The notes beneath the pieces were generated by a model. It searched no databases and was not told the DNA's origin. It saw nothing but the letters and a program-made list of their open reading frames with translations. Made by a program: the position numbers and the translations under genes. Shown in pieces: positions 1-11,939 of a stretch of 64,000 nucleotides of DNA. Positions within the stretch are counted from its first letter, which is position 1; each line of letters begins with the position of its first letter. This stretch comes from Lingula anatina (lineage: Eukaryota; Brachiopoda; Lingulata; Lingulida; Lingulidae), in the NCBI RefSeq assembly GCF_001039355.2, contig NW_019775660.1:1-64000 (forward strand). The letters are read 5' to 3'.

Positions 1-340
1 CCGCGGTTGAGTTTACTCCGATTAAACCGCGGTCAACCAAACCGCGTTCACAATGACACCGGCAGCGATCAGTAGCGGTAGAATCTCAGCATGCGCTCTT
101 TACTAGAATCTGTGAAACGTGACGGGAGCTCAAATGACGATATACTTGTGCGGTTCATATGTAGACATCCGGTCTTGACCGCAGTCAGGAGTTTACTCCG
201 ATTATACCCACCTCCCGATCTGGGTTATTTCGACCGCGGCCAGGGCTACATCGTCCATTCACATTAGAAAAGTTAACCGCGATAGGACCGAGGTCAGGCT
301 TTGACCGCAGTTAAAAGTGCTAGTGTGAATGGGATATCTG
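1..340. repeat. GC-rich repeat with direct and inverted copies
   Basis: This block is richer in CCGCGG and GACCGC words than anything after it. GAGTTTACTCCGATTA occurs at about 9-24 and again near 189-204 as a direct repeat. An imperfect inverted pair lies at about 250-285 and 300-333: CCATTCACATTAG with GTTAACCGCG on one side, and the complement-like CAGTTAAAAG with CTAGTGTGAATGGG on the other. It reads like the end of a DNA transposon or a nest of MITEs cut by the window edge. No coding sequence was seen. The family is unknown to me. Confidence 0.5.
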
Positions 341-2050
341 TGTGTGTGTGTGTGTATAGTCACCAAAGTCGCAGGGAAGACTGTTCATTTTTCAGTTTTA
401 TGAGGATAAGCTCACACATGTACAGCTGGTAGGCAAAACAGGATGATGATTTCATCAGAACAACCACATCTACATGTTTCACCCGTCAAAGCTTAACTTT
501 GGGTCGTGACTACCCTACACTTCTTTCAATTATACAGTAGCTTCCCTTTATTGTTTATCCTTGTAACTCTGCCAAGCACTGTGCTATAATACATACTGGG
601 GCTGAACAGTGAAGAAACTAGTAATAATCCAGCAGTAATCTGGCCAAGAAACAAATACTTCTACTCTTGTCTGATCTTTCACATATATGTCTCGCCCATT
701 ATAATTATATTACAATTTATAATCACTGGCTGCAGTACTGTACCACATATATGAGGCGAGACAACATTAAAAATACGACATCCTTCGCCAATCTGATCCC
801 TCATTCCGCATGGCGACCTTTAGGTCTGGACCACGGCTAAACAATGCCTTATCTCCGGTGATATATAATATTTATACCTGTAGTCTCTGTGCATAGCGAA
901 GCGTCAACGTGTTGACATTATGCAGTAGGGCTCTTATCATGATTTAGCTCGTACATTTTCGTGTCAGGTTTTCCTTTCACCCCCTGTTGCACTAAGGTAC
1001 AGAGATAGTTCAGGAGCAGGATCTGTATAAACTACTGATTGAAGATGAAGAACATCAGCGTCTATTTTCGTACTCACCCTGACTTTATTAACTACTGACA
1101 TGCCCAAATATCTCTTCCCTATTACTACTTCCATTAATTTCCTCCTGTTTAGGTAGAAAGTAGGTCATGTGATACCAGTTTATTTATGGCTCTGATTGGT
1201 TGAATTTTTTATGCAAGACAGGAGCAATTCAACGTTTTGTGTGAAAGAAACATTCAGATTTTAAATATTGATATACACACTTTCACGCAAAAGGTACAAT
1301 TTTAAATAACCCAAAAATGTGTGATAGACAGCCTTCTGAACTGCCCCACTGTTAGAGGTGAGCTCGGGAGTAACCCAGTTCTGATTAGTATACTTGCCCT
1401 GGCGGTTAAAACTGGTCCCATCTTAGACTGGGTTCTCATATACTATAGATCGATCTTACAGGATCAATCCATCTCCGAGGGGTTTCTCGCTTAAGTGCTT
1501 TTAGCTTAAGCGGCTTAGATGTTTGGCACGCCTACTGAAGCTGACAAACGATAATTAATTGCCAACTAGCAGCTTCACTAGGCGTAACAAACATCCAAGC
1601 CTACAAACATCCAAGCCTACATGTAGGCTACAGTGGTGGTGCGCTAGTGATTATTTTGTTCCTCCGATAAACGACTGCTTCTTTTAGTAAGGGGGGGAGG
1701 GGGGTGAATATAGGCCCCTACATGTAGGCCTACGGTACCAGTACCTTCATGGGTGCAATTCAATGTTGAATTCTTTATATTGGGATCTACTTTGCACCTT
1801 GATTTACGTGTTGTTCGTGTTAGATTATCTTTATCAATGTAGGCCTACATGAATAAATGTGTCACAATATAGTTTTTAATTTCATACAGCATCTCTCGGT
1901 TTCTATACAGTCTACTTATATATATTTCACACATTTAAGTTAAATACACGATTGCTCATTTTTCTATCAATTAAGGCGTTGTTTAGTTTTAGGACTTCTC
2001 AAAAAGAATTTAAAACCATGATTAATTTTCAATTTTTTGTGTATGCCGTA
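341..2050. other. Intergenic, no gene seen
   Basis: No exon with usable splice borders was found on either strand. The stretch has a short GT run near 341-355, the foldback at 1512-1601 (separate entry), two adjacent copies of AAACATCCAAGCCTAC at about 1586-1617, several palindromic TGTAGGCCTACA-type words around 1615-1735 and 1839-1850, and a G-rich tract near 1690-1705. Confidence 0.6.
1512..1601. repeat. Foldback (inverted repeat), about 32-bp arms
   Basis: The left arm is 1512-1543 and the right arm 1570-1601, separated by about 26 bp. The arms start GGCTTAGATGTTTG and, on the complement, GGCTTGGATGTTTG. Only a few mismatches separate them over 32 bp. This could be a very small MITE or a hairpin left by one. 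The 16-bp end of the right arm is repeated once more directly downstream. Confidence 0.6.
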
Positions 2051-2266
2051 TAAAGGTAAAAACACCCACCTCACGATTTAACATGAGACCTTGATATTTT
2101 TATGAAAAAAAGTGATAAGACACCTTTTTTAGATAACACGCATAAACCAGCACGAAATTACTGTAAGTTATTGAGCTGAGTGCGTCTTATTCACTCGCAT
2201 TTACAGCTGTAGCTTAGAAGTGAATACACCCAGTCCACACAGGTCTACGCCTCATATCCTACCCTA
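2051..2266 (+). promoter_or_regulatory. Promoter block of lectin 1
   Basis: About 200 bp upstream of the lectin 1 start codon resembles the same interval upstream of the other three lectin genes. Shared landmarks in order are TTTTATGAAAAA (about 2098-2109), GACACC followed by a T run, TAGATAAC (about 2130-2137, a GATA-factor core), then GTGCGTCTTATTCACTC and a CAGTCCACACAGGTCTAC leader close to the ATG. At the TATA position of the paralogues lectin 1 has TGTAAGT (2162-2168), so its TATA box looks degraded. Function is inferred from conservation among paralogues. Confidence 0.55.
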
Positions 2267-3763
2267 ATGGCAGTGACAAGGTCTGTCTTCTGTTTTGGAT
2301 TAATTTTGGTCTTCTTCGTGCTGCATCTTGGTTGTTTTGGAGACAAGACCACCTCAAGTGAGAATGCTTATCTCCGCAACACACTCGAGTCAATGAAAAT
2401 AAAGCTCGAAAAGATGGACAGCAAACTGGAGAGCGGTTTTGAGGAGATGCAAAGGAAAATAAATCAACTTACAAGTATGTTACAAATATTGATATTATTT
2501 TGAATGGCAATTGATGAAATTCGTCCATTTAAGTTTCACGTCCAACATTTTTTGATATTTAAATCAGAGATAATGCATATATAAACAAAAAAAATGAATT
2601 TCTAAATGGCTCAAAATATATTTCAGTGCCATGAGGGTGCTTTTAATTTATTTTTTTTTTCTTTATTATGTATGTCAATATTATACACTGTTTGCTATTG
2701 GTTAGTTAGTAAAATAAAAAACTGACCTGTAAAGCGCTGGAGTCTTATAAGAAAAAAATGTCAATTTGTTTTCGACTTCTTTAGTTTGCCAGTCCCCGTT
2801 TGTCATGCTTGATGGCCGATGCTACCTCTTCTCCCAGACGAAGAAATCGTGGTCAGATGCACAAGCCTATTGCAGAAGCAAATATGCCAATTTAGCGACG
2901 ATAACGTCACGGTGTGAGAACGACATAATTGTTTCCTACGTTCGAAATCATTTTCCTAGTAGGTGTATTTTCTAACATGGTTCTCTTTCTGCCATTCGTA
3001 TACGTGAATCTGCCTATCAAATAATATACAATGACTAATTAATATTGTTTTAAAATACCCTCAACATAAAAATGATACACTTACATGGCTTTATGTCTGT
3101 CATTTATGCCTACGTGAATCTACCCATCAACTAAAAGACAATAATTAATATGGTTTTAAAATACCTTCAACATAAAAATGATACCCAAGAATCAGCAAGA
3201 ACCATATATCCATAAATAAATAGTAACATTTATGGCACGTTTATTCACTTATTTCTTCACCATTTTCTTTATTTATCAACTCGTTATCCATTCACTTTAC
3301 CGCAGTTTGCACTGCGCCTTTAAACATACTGAAATGTATAACATAACGAAGAAACATATACAGTGTATACAATGTATATAGGGTATCAGGGTCGGTTGTA
3401 AACAATAATTCAATCTGAAATTTGATAGTTTGACTAACTTTCGAAAGATACTACTTTGTGAAGTGACTTAAAAAATTGCCAAGCGCTGAATACATGTATA
3501 ATCAATGAAAGTGATGCAACCCCTCCAATTAGTTTTCTCTTCTTTTAGTCAACTTTGACTGGTGGCTGGGCGGCAATGACATGGCACAGGAGGGCAGGTG
3601 GGTCTGGGTGGGTACCAACAGCGCTGTGAGGTATACCAACTGGGGTCCAGGACAACCTGATAACAATGGAGGGGAGCACTGCTTGAGTATGTGGCAACAC
3701 ATCACCCATAGATGGAATGATGCACCGTGTGGCAATGCACTGAGAATCATATGTGAAAAGTAG
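2267..3763 (+). CDS. Secreted C-type lectin 1 (QPD type, with stem)
   Basis: There are three coding exons: 2267-2474, 2785-2958 and 3549-3763, joined in phase 1 at GT-AG borders, giving 198 residues. Residues 1 to about 24 are a hydrophobic signal peptide. Residues about 30-69 form a heptad-like helical stem (LRNTLESMKIKLEKMD onward), probably an oligomerisation coiled coil. The rest is one long-form C-type lectin domain (CTLD): CQSPFV and CYLF at its start, WSDAQAYC in helix 1, a WWLGGND core, the sugar loop QPDNNGGEHC and the calcium motif WND before the last cysteines. QPD with WND is the known signature for calcium-dependent galactose-type binding, so specificity is inferred. An extra cysteine follows TSR in exon 2. 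The start is supported by the signal peptide and by agreement with the paralogues. Confidence 0.92.
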
Positions 3764-5129
3764 CAAAGATGGTCATTTCTCCTGGCCTACCAAGTTGTTG
3801 AAGATATCGATTTGGTGAAACTGAAATATATCAATAAACAGCTAACTGGAGGTTTTATTGGAGTACAGCTAGTTGCATTCTCATCTCGCTTATATGTGGA
3901 ACTTCTCAATGCTGCAAAATAACCAGATAAAACATAAGAGTAGAACAACGCTTTCTTTCAAATGAAATGAGTGATCAGAATTCAGTCACAACCCTCTTGC
4001 TAATTTAAATCTTTTATTTACCGATGTCAGATAAAATTACAGTAGCTTTGATCTGTCTCTGTTCATGTTTACACGTTATTCAGATAAATAAAAGCTTTTG
4101 CGCACGGTTAGTTGTTGCGTTGCTGGCATAAAGAAATAAAACGTTAAAACATAGGCATTTCTATGTATAGACCAAGATAACATTTCAAAAAGGGCAAAAT
4201 TCTAAAATGAAAGACAATTTGACAAGTATGAAACATCGCTATGAAACAAGTTTCTGTGACTTTTTTTTTTTTTTTTTTTTTTTTGTTACTGTGTCTGTGA
4301 CAAAAGTCTTTTTTATGGATCAGTTAATGATTAAAATGACGGTGCATTCTTATACTCCACTATCATCGCTTCACGAATGTTTATTTTCTGTAAAATCGTA
4401 ATCAGATACTTAAAAAAAAAACAAGGTAAAATCTGTACAGGTAAATAAGGTTGCAATGTACTGGTAATATCATTGTTTCTGTGCATGCACTTCGTCGTTC
4501 CTTCTTGAAACGTCTTTTTTATTATTAATTTTTATAAAACAGTTAGGGCGGAGGCAAGTGAAAATATGTTACACATGGCTTGTATTTTTTTTAGTACAAT
4601 TTAAATTCGGCATGCTTCTTGTATGGGACTATTTAGCTCCTTGTGTGCCATATGGAGTTCATATAAGATTATTAATGTTTTCGAAGACAGACGAATTAGG
4701 GTCCTTGTGAAGTATTTCAATATTCTATTTAATACAACATCTGGTAATTTCTTATGCATACTTCATATAGTTCAGGTAAAATTAGCTTGAACTTAAAAAA
4801 TGCTTGAATATATTTTACTTTACAGAACATAATATATTGGACCTTTTTCTCTTTACTTTTAAAGTCATTATCTTTCGATATAAAATAATCATTTTTATTT
4901 TGTATTTAATTGTTAAGTCTACAAAAATTATTTATGGCTATTAGACTCTTAATAGATATGTTATAACTAAAGCAGTATGTCCCTCACGGTCTGTTTTGTT
5001 TGATTATTTCTTATTTTTTCTTTAATTACGGCAAGAATTAGAAAGAAACAGGATTAAGCATTATAAAGTTGAAATTAGAATTTGAGGTTTATACTGCACG
5101 AAGAAATAAAAACTTACACCACACCATTC
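3764..5129 (+). other. Lectin 1 3' UTR and intergenic DNA
   Basis: The probable transcript end is marked by AATAAA at 4087-4092 inside TTATTCAGATAAATAAAA, a unit found downstream of all four lectins. A long T run lies at about 4261-4284. From about 4900 onward the sequence matches the upstream flank of lectin 3 (about 8440 onward), showing that flanks were duplicated along with the genes. No other exon was seen. Confidence 0.6.
4087..4092 (+). terminator. Candidate poly(A) signal, lectin 1
   Basis: AATAAA sits in the shared lectin 3'-end unit TTATTCAGATAAATAAAA, about 325 bp after the stop codon. Confidence 0.5.
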
Positions 5130-5310
5130 AACCTAAGGCCATTACATTTTTATGAAAAAGAAATGGGACACCCTTTTTAGATAACAAACAACAACTAGCG
5201 TGATGCGACTATAAATTATTGCGTCTAATTCACTCCTATTCACAGCTGTAGCCTAGCTAGGAAGTTAATAGACGCATCTCGCACAGATCCACACTTCACT
5301 CCGTTTAATA
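5130..5310 (+). promoter_or_regulatory. Promoter block of lectin 2
   Basis: It holds the shared lectin landmarks: TTTTTATGAAAAAGAAAT, GACACCCTTTTTAGATAAC (GATA core) and the TATA box TATAAAT at 5210-5216, about 100 bp before the ATG. A CAGCTGTAGCCTAG leader and a CACAGATCCACAC leader follow. The match to lectin 3 is close. The regulatory role is inferred from conservation. Confidence 0.6.
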
Positions 5311-6311
5311 ATGGCAGTGACAAGGTCTGTTCTCTGTTTTGGACTCATTTTGTTCTTCTTCGTGCTGCAGCGTGGCGTTTTTGGACACGTGATCTGTCCA
5401 GGTGAGCATGCTTATCTTCTTAAAGGACAATGTTCATGTAAAAATCCATTTCTCNCGACCTTATTGAGAAGTACAGGTATGTTTCTTATATTCATGGTGT
5501 TTAATTGTTAGTCAAAGGTTCACATTCAAATCATTGATGAGGTTTTGTGAAATGCATTTACCGTGATACAAAAATGTTTTTCACATGGCTTAAGATTTAT
5601 TTAATTTCTGATTAAGTTGCTTTTAACTTGACCTAGATAATTTTTAAAAATGTACACTGTTTGGTCATCTACCAAGTAAAGCAAAACTAGCTACATGTAC
5701 GTCCTGTTTTAATACTATGTTATTTGTATTAAGATGGGTTTAAAGGAGAAAACATTTGCTTTGAACTTTTTCAGGATGTCAGGCTCCATTTGTCAGGCTT
5801 GATCACGGATGCTACATGTACCTCTTCTCCAATTTTACTAAATCGTGGTCAGATGCACAAGCCTACTGCAGGAGCAAATATGCCAATTTGGCAACAATAA
5901 CTTCCCAGCGTGAGAACAATATGATTGTCTCGTACGTACGGAGTAAATTTCCTGGTAGGTATAATTTTCAGACGTTACTGCCTTATATAATATTGTTCTC
6001 GTCAATATGCCCAGGCAGTGATTAATTTTGATGTTAAAACTTGGTTTTGAGAATTGTTTGCAAGAAATAAATTTTACTTTTCTCTTCTTTCAGTCAGTTT
6101 CAGCTGGTGGCTGGGCGGCAATGACATGGCACAGGAGGGCAGGTGGGTGTGGGTGGGCACTAAAAGCGTTATGACGTATACTAACTGGTATCCAGATCAG
6201 CCTGATGACTCCGGGGGAAGGGAAGACTGCTTGCATTTGTGGCAGAATTACGCACACAGATGGAATGATGAATGGTGTGGTTTTGCAAAGAATTTCATTT
6301 GTGAACAGTAA
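5311..6311 (+). CDS. Secreted C-type lectin 2 (QPD type, stem lost)
   Basis: The coding exons are 5311-5476, 5775-5954 and 6094-6311, joined in phase 1, giving 187 residues. The signal peptide MAVTRSVLCFGLILFFFVLQ is nearly the same as in lectin 1. The heptad stem of lectins 1, 3 and 4 is missing. In its place exon 1 encodes a short cysteine-bearing linker with CPGEHAYLLKGQCSC, so this lectin may pair by disulfides rather than by a coiled coil. The CTLD is complete: CQAPFV, WSDAQAYC, WWLGGND, the sugar loop QPDDSGGREDC and RWND, a galactose-type signature. One ambiguous base (N at 5455) falls in the linker, so one residue there is unknown and a hidden frameshift cannot be excluded. Upstream and downstream neighbours are paralogues in the same orientation. 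Confidence 0.88.
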
Positions 6312-8689
6312 TGAAAACAGCTGAATCTTTGAACAAACTGGGAATTTATGATGGCTCTCGTAAAATAAGTGTCTATTAATTAATTTATTTATTTATTTTA
6401 AGAATAAAATGAGGCCTTTTACGGAGAAGGGATTAAGGATCTTCTTGGCAATGTTACACTTAACATCACAGACTCATAATCATCAAAGAATGCTAAGTTT
6501 GTATGAATGGCCTTCTACTGAAACCCGACTTCGTGATATTGGTCTGTAATTGGTCGTTAGGCCCACTTAATTTTTTTCTTGTCATTATCATACTAGCATT
6601 ATAGGTCCCCTACCCATGGTGGAATTTGTTTAAAGGGATAACTGGAGGTTTTCTAGATTTTAGGTTGCATCTGTCTAAATTCTAATCTCGCTCATGTTTG
6701 AAACCTATAGCCCACATATACTGTACAAGATCATTTGATTGTTTCCTTTATTATTATTTTAAAACTTTTTAATACTTTTTTTATATCTTATTTCATTTCT
6801 CGTTTTGATTGTTTTTGGTATGGGTGAATTGTACTTTAAGTTTTAAGCAAATAATGCTTCCTTTCTTTATTTTCATTATATAGTTATTAACTTTTTTCAA
6901 CAACAGTGGTGTGCTTATTTTTTATTCATCTATGTTGGAAAAAATTTCAAGATATATTTCATGGTATTTTGTGTGTACACAGGAGTTATTAATAGTAGAG
7001 CCACTGATACAGGTGTATAAGAAGCTGAACCATAAGAACAGAGCCTTCATTTGATTTCTGTCAAATTATATTCAGTTACCAAAATTCGATTGCAAATATC
7101 CTGCATTTTTTATTTATCAGTTCCGTGTAGAATACACATTAGTTATTCAGAAAAATAAAAGCCCACACATTCAGTTAATAGTTACGTTGCTGATGCATGG
7201 TGTTTTTTCTGTTATAACTTTTGCTTCATTAAATCTAAGCTGAAATATGTAATTATAGAGGATTAGGCGTATGTGCAGGGTTCGTCTTTCGATGTTCAAA
7301 TATCTATTTTATTTGGAGCATCAAATCATTAATTAGGAAACTAATTTGGTGGTGTTTCGGGTATTTTATTCAGATAATATGAACATTTTGATTATTTGTT
7401 CTACATATTTCTGGAATTGTGGGGTTCAATAGTTTTTTTGAAATAATCAAATTATTATCCTACCCTGTTTCGCATATACACAGGAGTTATTAACATGCTT
7501 TCTCTCAAAAGTGATTGGTCTTCAAAACTTGGTGACAGTTGCTGCCAGCTTGATTCTTCTAAATAATAATTAAAATTGCCGATACAATTATACAATAGCT
7601 GTTGTGTACACGTGAGTTATTCAGACAAATAAAAGCTACCGCAAATAGTTAAAATAGTTGAGTTGTTGACTTAACGAGATAAGGAGAAGCATTTCTCCTC
7701 GCAGTTCAAGATAATATATGATATTGATGTGCCACTTAACATTACAATAAACAAAGTGAGGTGGTTCTAAGAAGTAAATGAACACATAAAGCGATCCAAC
7801 CAATTTTTCCAAAAAAAAATATATATATCTTTGTAAAGCTTTAAAATTGCCAAAAGGGAAAGAAGACCATCTCGAGAAAGGAAAGACATTTCGACAACTA
7901 TACAACATCTGCAACCGGTTTTTATTATTTTGATGAATTTTTCTCTACCAAAATATATATACAGCGCTCGCGATGTTTTTTAGGAAATCCGATTTTAATT
8001 TGAAAAAAAATAATATATTTATTTAGAGTCCAAAACCGTGTAGAGATGGGAGTTGTGCATATGAATGCATCATCATTCTACCCATTTAAAGGTACATACG
8101 AACCGAGCATCGGTGGAGTGTGGATTCCCAGTAACACATGTAAACCACTTCTACTAGATTCTTATATGACTCAAATAAATTCGACATGCCAAGGGAAAAA
8201 CTGAATAGATCACTCGATCAGCCATAAAAGACCTTTAGACTGCTCCTTTCTTCAAATTTATGGTTGTAAATTTAACCTACTTCCGTGACCGACTTTCCTG
8301 TCCCATTGACATACAGCTTAGAATGCCAGCAGAAAAATCTGTTCAAACATCATTTTTGGGTAAAATTAAACAATGCTTTTTGGTAATTCTCTTAGTTATA
8401 CTACTTGAGACTATATGCTGGCATTTGGTTGGTTTTTGTGACAAAAAATTGACTTTGTATGCATCTTTAATTGTTAAGTCTACAAATCAGATATTTTATC
8501 GATTTTAGACTGTAAATAAATATGTTATTAATAAAACAATCTGTCCCCGACGGTCCGTTTTGTTTGGTTATTTCTTATTTTCTCCATTAATTACGGCGTC
8601 GTTTTTTTCACGACTTTTCAATTAAAAACAAACAAACAGGATTGAGCATTGTAAAGTTTTAATTTAAGGTGTACACCGCTTGAAAAAAA
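6312..8689 (+). other. Lectin 2 3' region and intergenic DNA
   Basis: Two copies of the lectin 3'-end unit occur here, with AATAAA at 7154-7159 and 7628-7633. Each is preceded by an ACACAGGAGTTATTAA element (about 6979 and 7480), a direct repeat about 0.48-0.50 kb apart. No lectin exon remains between them. From about 8440 the sequence matches the flank upstream of lectin 2. No coding exon was seen. Confidence 0.6.
7154..7159 (+). terminator. Candidate poly(A) signal, lectin 2 (first of two)
   Basis: AATAAA lies in the shared unit TTATTCAGAAAAATAAAAGC. A second copy is at 7628-7633, and either could be used. Confidence 0.4.
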
Positions 8690-8894
8690 AGCAACCACCT
8701 CGTGATTCAACATGAGACCGTGACATTTATTACGAAAAAGAAATCAGACACCCTTTTTAGATAGCAAGCATCAACTAGCGCGATGTTATTGTTAATTATA
8801 AAGCGGAGTGCGTCTTATTCACTCGCATTCACAACTCAGGCTTGGAAGTAAATAGTCGTAGCTCGCACAGATCCACACCTCACACCAGGTAATT
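8690..8894 (+). promoter_or_regulatory. Promoter block of lectin 3
   Basis: It carries the lectin landmarks: CACCTCGTGATTCAACATG, TACGAAAAAGAAATCAGAC, ACACCCTTTTTAGATAGC (GATA core kept, next base changed), TATAAAG at 8797-8803 and GCGGAGTGCGTCTTATTCAC. The spacing from TATA box to start codon is about 95 bp. Function is inferred from conservation with the other lectin promoters. Confidence 0.6.
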
Positions 8895-10052
8895 ATGGCC
8901 ATGACAAGGTCCTTCTGTTTTGCATTATTTGTGGTCGTCGTGTGTGGCATTTTTGGACAGGGGAGCACCTCAACTGCTTCTCTCGGTAACACGTTGGAGA
9001 CAATGAAAAGAAAGCTTGAAAACCTGGAGAGAGGTTTGCAACAAGTGCAACGGAGTATAAATCAACTGACAAGTATGTTACTAATATTGATATTATTTTT
9101 AAATGACACCATTATCAAAGTTTCACTCACACACACAAACACACACACACACACACACACACATACACACAGTTTTATACTTTCGAAGCACAGATAAATT
9201 TTCACGAAGTTGCTTTTATATTAATTTCTAAATTTTCTTAATATTATACAATGTTTGGCTAGTGCGCACCGGGTAAAATGAAATGCTAACTCGTTAACGC
9301 CCGTTTTCCAACCCTAAGATGTAATATAGTAAGAGAAAATAAAAGTTTGCTTTCAACTTCTCTAGGATGTCAGGCTCCTTTTGTCCAGCTTGGCAGTAGC
9401 TGTTACCTCTTCTCCTATATGAAGAAATCGTGGTCAGATGCACAAGCCTATTGCAGGAGCATGTCCTCACATCTGGCAACAATTACTTCTTGGAGTGAAG
9501 ACAAGAAAATTATCATCTACGTACAGAATAATTTCCCAGGTTGGTCCTTTTCTACCAGTCATTCTTTTCTTTTTCATTTTACCTTGACAAATTCATCCTG
9601 ATTCCCCTTTCGATTTCTGAAAGAAAATTACAACAATGGTCCCCTTTTGAAATTAAAATTTTGACTAGCTGAATCGTAGTTCTAAACCGTACCAAATGGC
9701 ACCATTCGCCCTCTAAAATAGAAAAAAATTCGGAGATTTGCGGAGGGGGGGGGGGGGGGGTCAGCTACATATGTGCGGACCCCCTTCCCCCTTCAAATGA
9801 TCCTGGATCCACCCCTGATTTCACGTCATACTTTCAGATTATTTTACCTGGTGGATTGGCGGTAACGACATGGCGTCCGAGGGCAACTGGGTTTGGGTAG
9901 AGAACAATAGGCGGGTTTCCTATTCTAACTGGGGTCCAAGAGAGCCCAATAATGAGGATAACGAAGACTGCATGGAAATTTTCCATGACAAGAAACCCGA
10001 ATGGAATGACCATCTGTGCCATCTGGCTCATCAGTTTATCTGCGAAAAGTGA
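8895..10052 (+). CDS. Secreted C-type lectin 3 (EPN type)
   Basis: The coding exons are 8895-9072, 9366-9539 and 9838-10052, joined in phase 1, giving 188 residues. The signal peptide covers about residues 1-22. A heptad stem follows (LGNTLETMKRKLENLERGL and on to about residue 59). The CTLD keeps CQAPFV, CYLF, WSDAQAYC, WWIGGND, the sugar loop REPNNEDNEDC and WND. EPN is the known mannose/fucose-type signature, so this copy should bind different sugars from lectins 1 and 2. Intron 1 has a CA repeat, and intron 2 has a long G run followed by what looks like a transposon relic. It is most similar to lectin 4 in the sugar-binding exon and in the 3' flank. Confidence 0.92.
9125..9170. repeat. 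(CA)n microsatellite
   Basis: A CA tract with few interruptions in intron 1 of lectin 3. Confidence 0.95.
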
Positions 10053-11939
10053 ACGTAAAATTGGCCATTCCAGTAGCAAGTTATATAACAGATGATTATT
10101 ATTATTGCTTCTTTTCCTTTTCCTACTTCATGTGTCTCTTTCTATACCTGAGATAGGAAGTATTTAAAGAGGAAAATAGGGTGGGGGATAAATGGACATG
10201 AACCTTCTGGCACAACTTCTATCCTTGCTTTGACCATCATTACTGTAATGTGGGAATAAGGGCTGATAATAAAAGTGACATTGGTTATTCTGCTTTATAT
10301 ATCCCAACAAGGAATTTTTGATTTGGTTTCTTGAAAGTTTCCTTAAGATACGTCTCTTAAGATATTTGTCAGTATAACCAAGGCATAATAAACCTCGAAG
10401 TATCTTAACATACGTCTTACAGTCATCTTATGTCTATTTTACTTGGAATATGTAACTTGTTAATATAGAAAAAAACTGGTGGTTTTTTTTTTAATTTTTA
10501 TTCAGATTAATTTAATATTTTGTTCAATTTTTTAGAGATTGTCCTGATAATATGGATGAATAGTGCAGAAAAGTAGAGAAAATTATTCCTAAAATCAGCC
10601 CCACAGTTGTTTACATATTGAAGTTACAGCATTGCTTTTAATTTGATTCTTTTATTTATCTGTGTCGGATAAGACTTCATAGACTGTATTCCATTGTATT
10701 CAGTATTTACACTGGGGTTATTAGTAGGAGGACTGCTCATATAACGAGATTGAATTTTTTGCATAAAGTGTCGGCATAGCTGGTGTTTACTACACGAGAG
10801 TTATTCAGGCAAATAAAATCTACCACAAAGTTAATTGTTGTTGCCCTGATTATACGAGAAAAATAAGTGGCACAATAACATATTTACTTTCAGTTCAAGA
10901 TAATATATTAAGAATGTGTGCCAACGAAATAAAATAACTCTGAAATTGAAGAAAGTCATCAAGTGATGTAAACTTTTTTAAAATTTCAAACGTAAAATAA
11001 TGGAAATATATTGATAATAGCCATTGGAAAAGAAGAAAAACTGGTGAATTCTTTTTGGCATTTTGGCATATTTGAAACATCCCTTGGTTTGGGTACATGA
11101 TTTCCCTTTTATTTCCTGATTGCCTACTAAAAGGTATCGCATTACCCCCTGAAATTATAAGCAATTACAATGATATTAATGCATTCATCTGTTACACCTG
11201 TTCGTTCTCTCCGCGAATTTGTAATCAGACTTCTTAAAATTACAAAGTAAAAAACTACTGTGCATTGTTGCACTGCATTGGTTATCACTTTAATTTGTTA
11301 GTTCTTCAATGAATGGTTTCATTTTGGCGGGAGGGGGGGGGGGGCTTTTACAAAACCTACTATTAATGAGCGCAATGTAACCGTAAAATTATTTAAGGAA
11401 GTACATGTATTTTACAATTTGTGCTTCTCGTGCTGTCCATATAATTGATTTCTTTTAAGAGGGATAACTTAATATTTCACACATATTACAGTATTATATT
11501 TCTACGACATCTCGCAGTTCTTTAATCAAGTATATTCACATATTCTTTATAGTTTCAAAAGTAAAATTTCGTAGAAAAATACGTGCTGATTCGAAATGAG
11601 TGTGACGGGGTGTAAAAATGTTTTTTCTTATAATAGATAAATAAAGACAACACTACCGTAAATCAAATCTTTTAAAAAGTCGACTAAATGTACTTCATTT
11701 ATCCGAAAATAGAACAATCATAAAATTGGCACCACTGATGTTATAATGTTTGATATTTTAGACTACGTGCTGTGTATACGCAACGTCATCAACTAATCTG
11801 TAAGACCAGCAACATGTTTAAAAACATTATTTACACGGATAGTAAAACCGGTCTGGATGACTCATTTATCCAATGCGACTATGCAGTTGTTTATATATAA
11901 TTCATTCCAATTAAACACAGATTTAACACTGTAAAAAAT
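10053..11939 (+). other. Lectin 3 3' region and intergenic DNA
   Basis: About 10130-10215 and about 10715-10755 are repeated downstream of lectin 4 (about 13490-13575 and 14005-14045), so the 3' flank was copied with the gene. AATAAA at 10812-10817 sits in the shared end unit (TTATTCAGGCAAATAAAATC). A long G run is at about 11330-11345. No exon was seen. Confidence 0.6.
10812..10817 (+). terminator. Candidate poly(A) signal, lectin 3
   Basis: AATAAA in the shared lectin 3'-end unit. Another AATAAA-type word lies closer to the stop codon near 10267, so the used site is uncertain. Confidence 0.4.

Noticed and set aside
3529-3766. Minus-strand open frames opposite lectin 1 exon 3
   Set aside because: They are antisense shadows of the CTLD exon, with no splice logic or domain. 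The same applies opposite lectin 3 (9834-10079) and lectin 4 (13193-13399).
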